Source: an uncultured Gammaproteobacteria bacterium (GTDB lineage: Bacteria > Pseudomonadota > Gammaproteobacteria > SZUA-152). From it: a stretch of DNA of 45,015 nucleotides. The stretch is taken from NCBI GenBank assembly GCA_913009875.1, contig CAJVYS010000011.1, forward strand, positions 1-45,015, given 5' to 3'. The translations under genes were made by a program, and so were the position numbers. Each line of letters starts with the position of its first letter. The stretch's first letter is position 1. Shown here piece after piece: positions 44,871 through 45,015 of the stretch. Below the pieces are notes generated by a model, which saw nothing but the letters and a program-made list of their open reading frames with translations, searched no databases and was not told the DNA's origin.

Positions 44871-45015
44871 AGATCGGAAGAGCACACGTCTGAACTCCAG
44901 TCACACTGATATATCTCGTATGCCGTCTTCTGCTTGAAAAAAAAAAAAAAGGAGAAAAAAAGATCGGAAGAGCGGATGAGTAGCAGTGCAGTGCGTTGAA
45001 CTAGTATAAGCACAT
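44871..45015. other. Illumina TruSeq index adapter read-through and junk (non-genomic)
   Basis: AGATCGGAAGAGCACACGTC begins at 44871 and continues as the TruSeq index adapter with index ACTGAT (the known index 25 layout) to ATCTCGTATGCCGTCTTCTG and CTTG at about 44937. A poly-A run, a second AGATCGGAAGAGC at 44961..44973 and unrelated bases follow. The opposite strand yields the contaminant peptide DWSSDVCSSDL. This is read-through beyond the insert, not genome. Confidence 0.98.

Overview
The window is one assembled contig from a sulfur-oxidising gammaproteobacterium, probably Chromatiales-like. This rests on a soxXYZA + soxB cluster with no soxCD in view, a tusA-dsrE2 pair, a PEP-CTERM protein, and typical gammaproteobacterial housekeeping blocks: lptFG divergent from pepA-holC, valS, sucCD, nadE-glnB, and bamD divergent from rluD-pgeF. 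It is moderately GC-rich. The genomic insert is about 94..44870. Both outer ends are Illumina adapter read-through and are not biological.

Layout. 94..1659 holds the C-terminal end of a probable YihY/BrkB-type protein, convergent with a CPA2-type cation:proton antiporter. 1823..7900 is a signalling region. Two plus-strand genes encode a PilZ-like protein and a kinase-like/metallophosphoesterase fusion. They face a minus-strand cluster of a winged-helix protein, a COG2229/MglA-like small GTPase and two roadblock/LC7 proteins. valS follows (8113..10929). 11113..21812 is accessory: a 20-codon mini-gene coupled to a PQ-loop-like membrane protein, an FAD amine oxidase, a 263-bp MITE-like element, a TfoX C-terminal-domain protein, a two-component system divergent from a membrane protein plus VWA lipoprotein pair, a DUF1801 protein, a PEP-CTERM protein behind a near-perfect sigma-54 promoter, and an exported OB-fold protein. 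This block separates valS from holC-pepA, which are adjacent in E. coli.

21890..26224 is holC, pepA and the divergent lptF-lptG (lipopolysaccharide export). 26485..30500 is the Sox cluster for periplasmic thiosulfate oxidation, transcribed leftward from a sigma-70-like promoter, with a terminator hairpin between soxA and soxB. It is followed by bepA and the cytoplasmic sulfur-trafficking pair tusA-dsrE2. Two divergent FadL-family outer-membrane proteins come next. The right end is sucC-sucD, nadE, glnB, bamD, rluD and pgeF.

How the genes work together. SoxXA, SoxYZ and SoxB would load thiosulfate on SoxY and release the sulfonate as sulfate. Without SoxCD the sulfane sulfur is expected to be stored or passed to cytoplasmic carriers such as TusA and DsrE2. 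LptFG, BamD and BepA serve outer-membrane assembly. Intergenic spaces are unusually rich in palindromic repeats from several families, some nested inside one another. I saw no tRNA, rRNA, CRISPR array, transposase or prophage genes.
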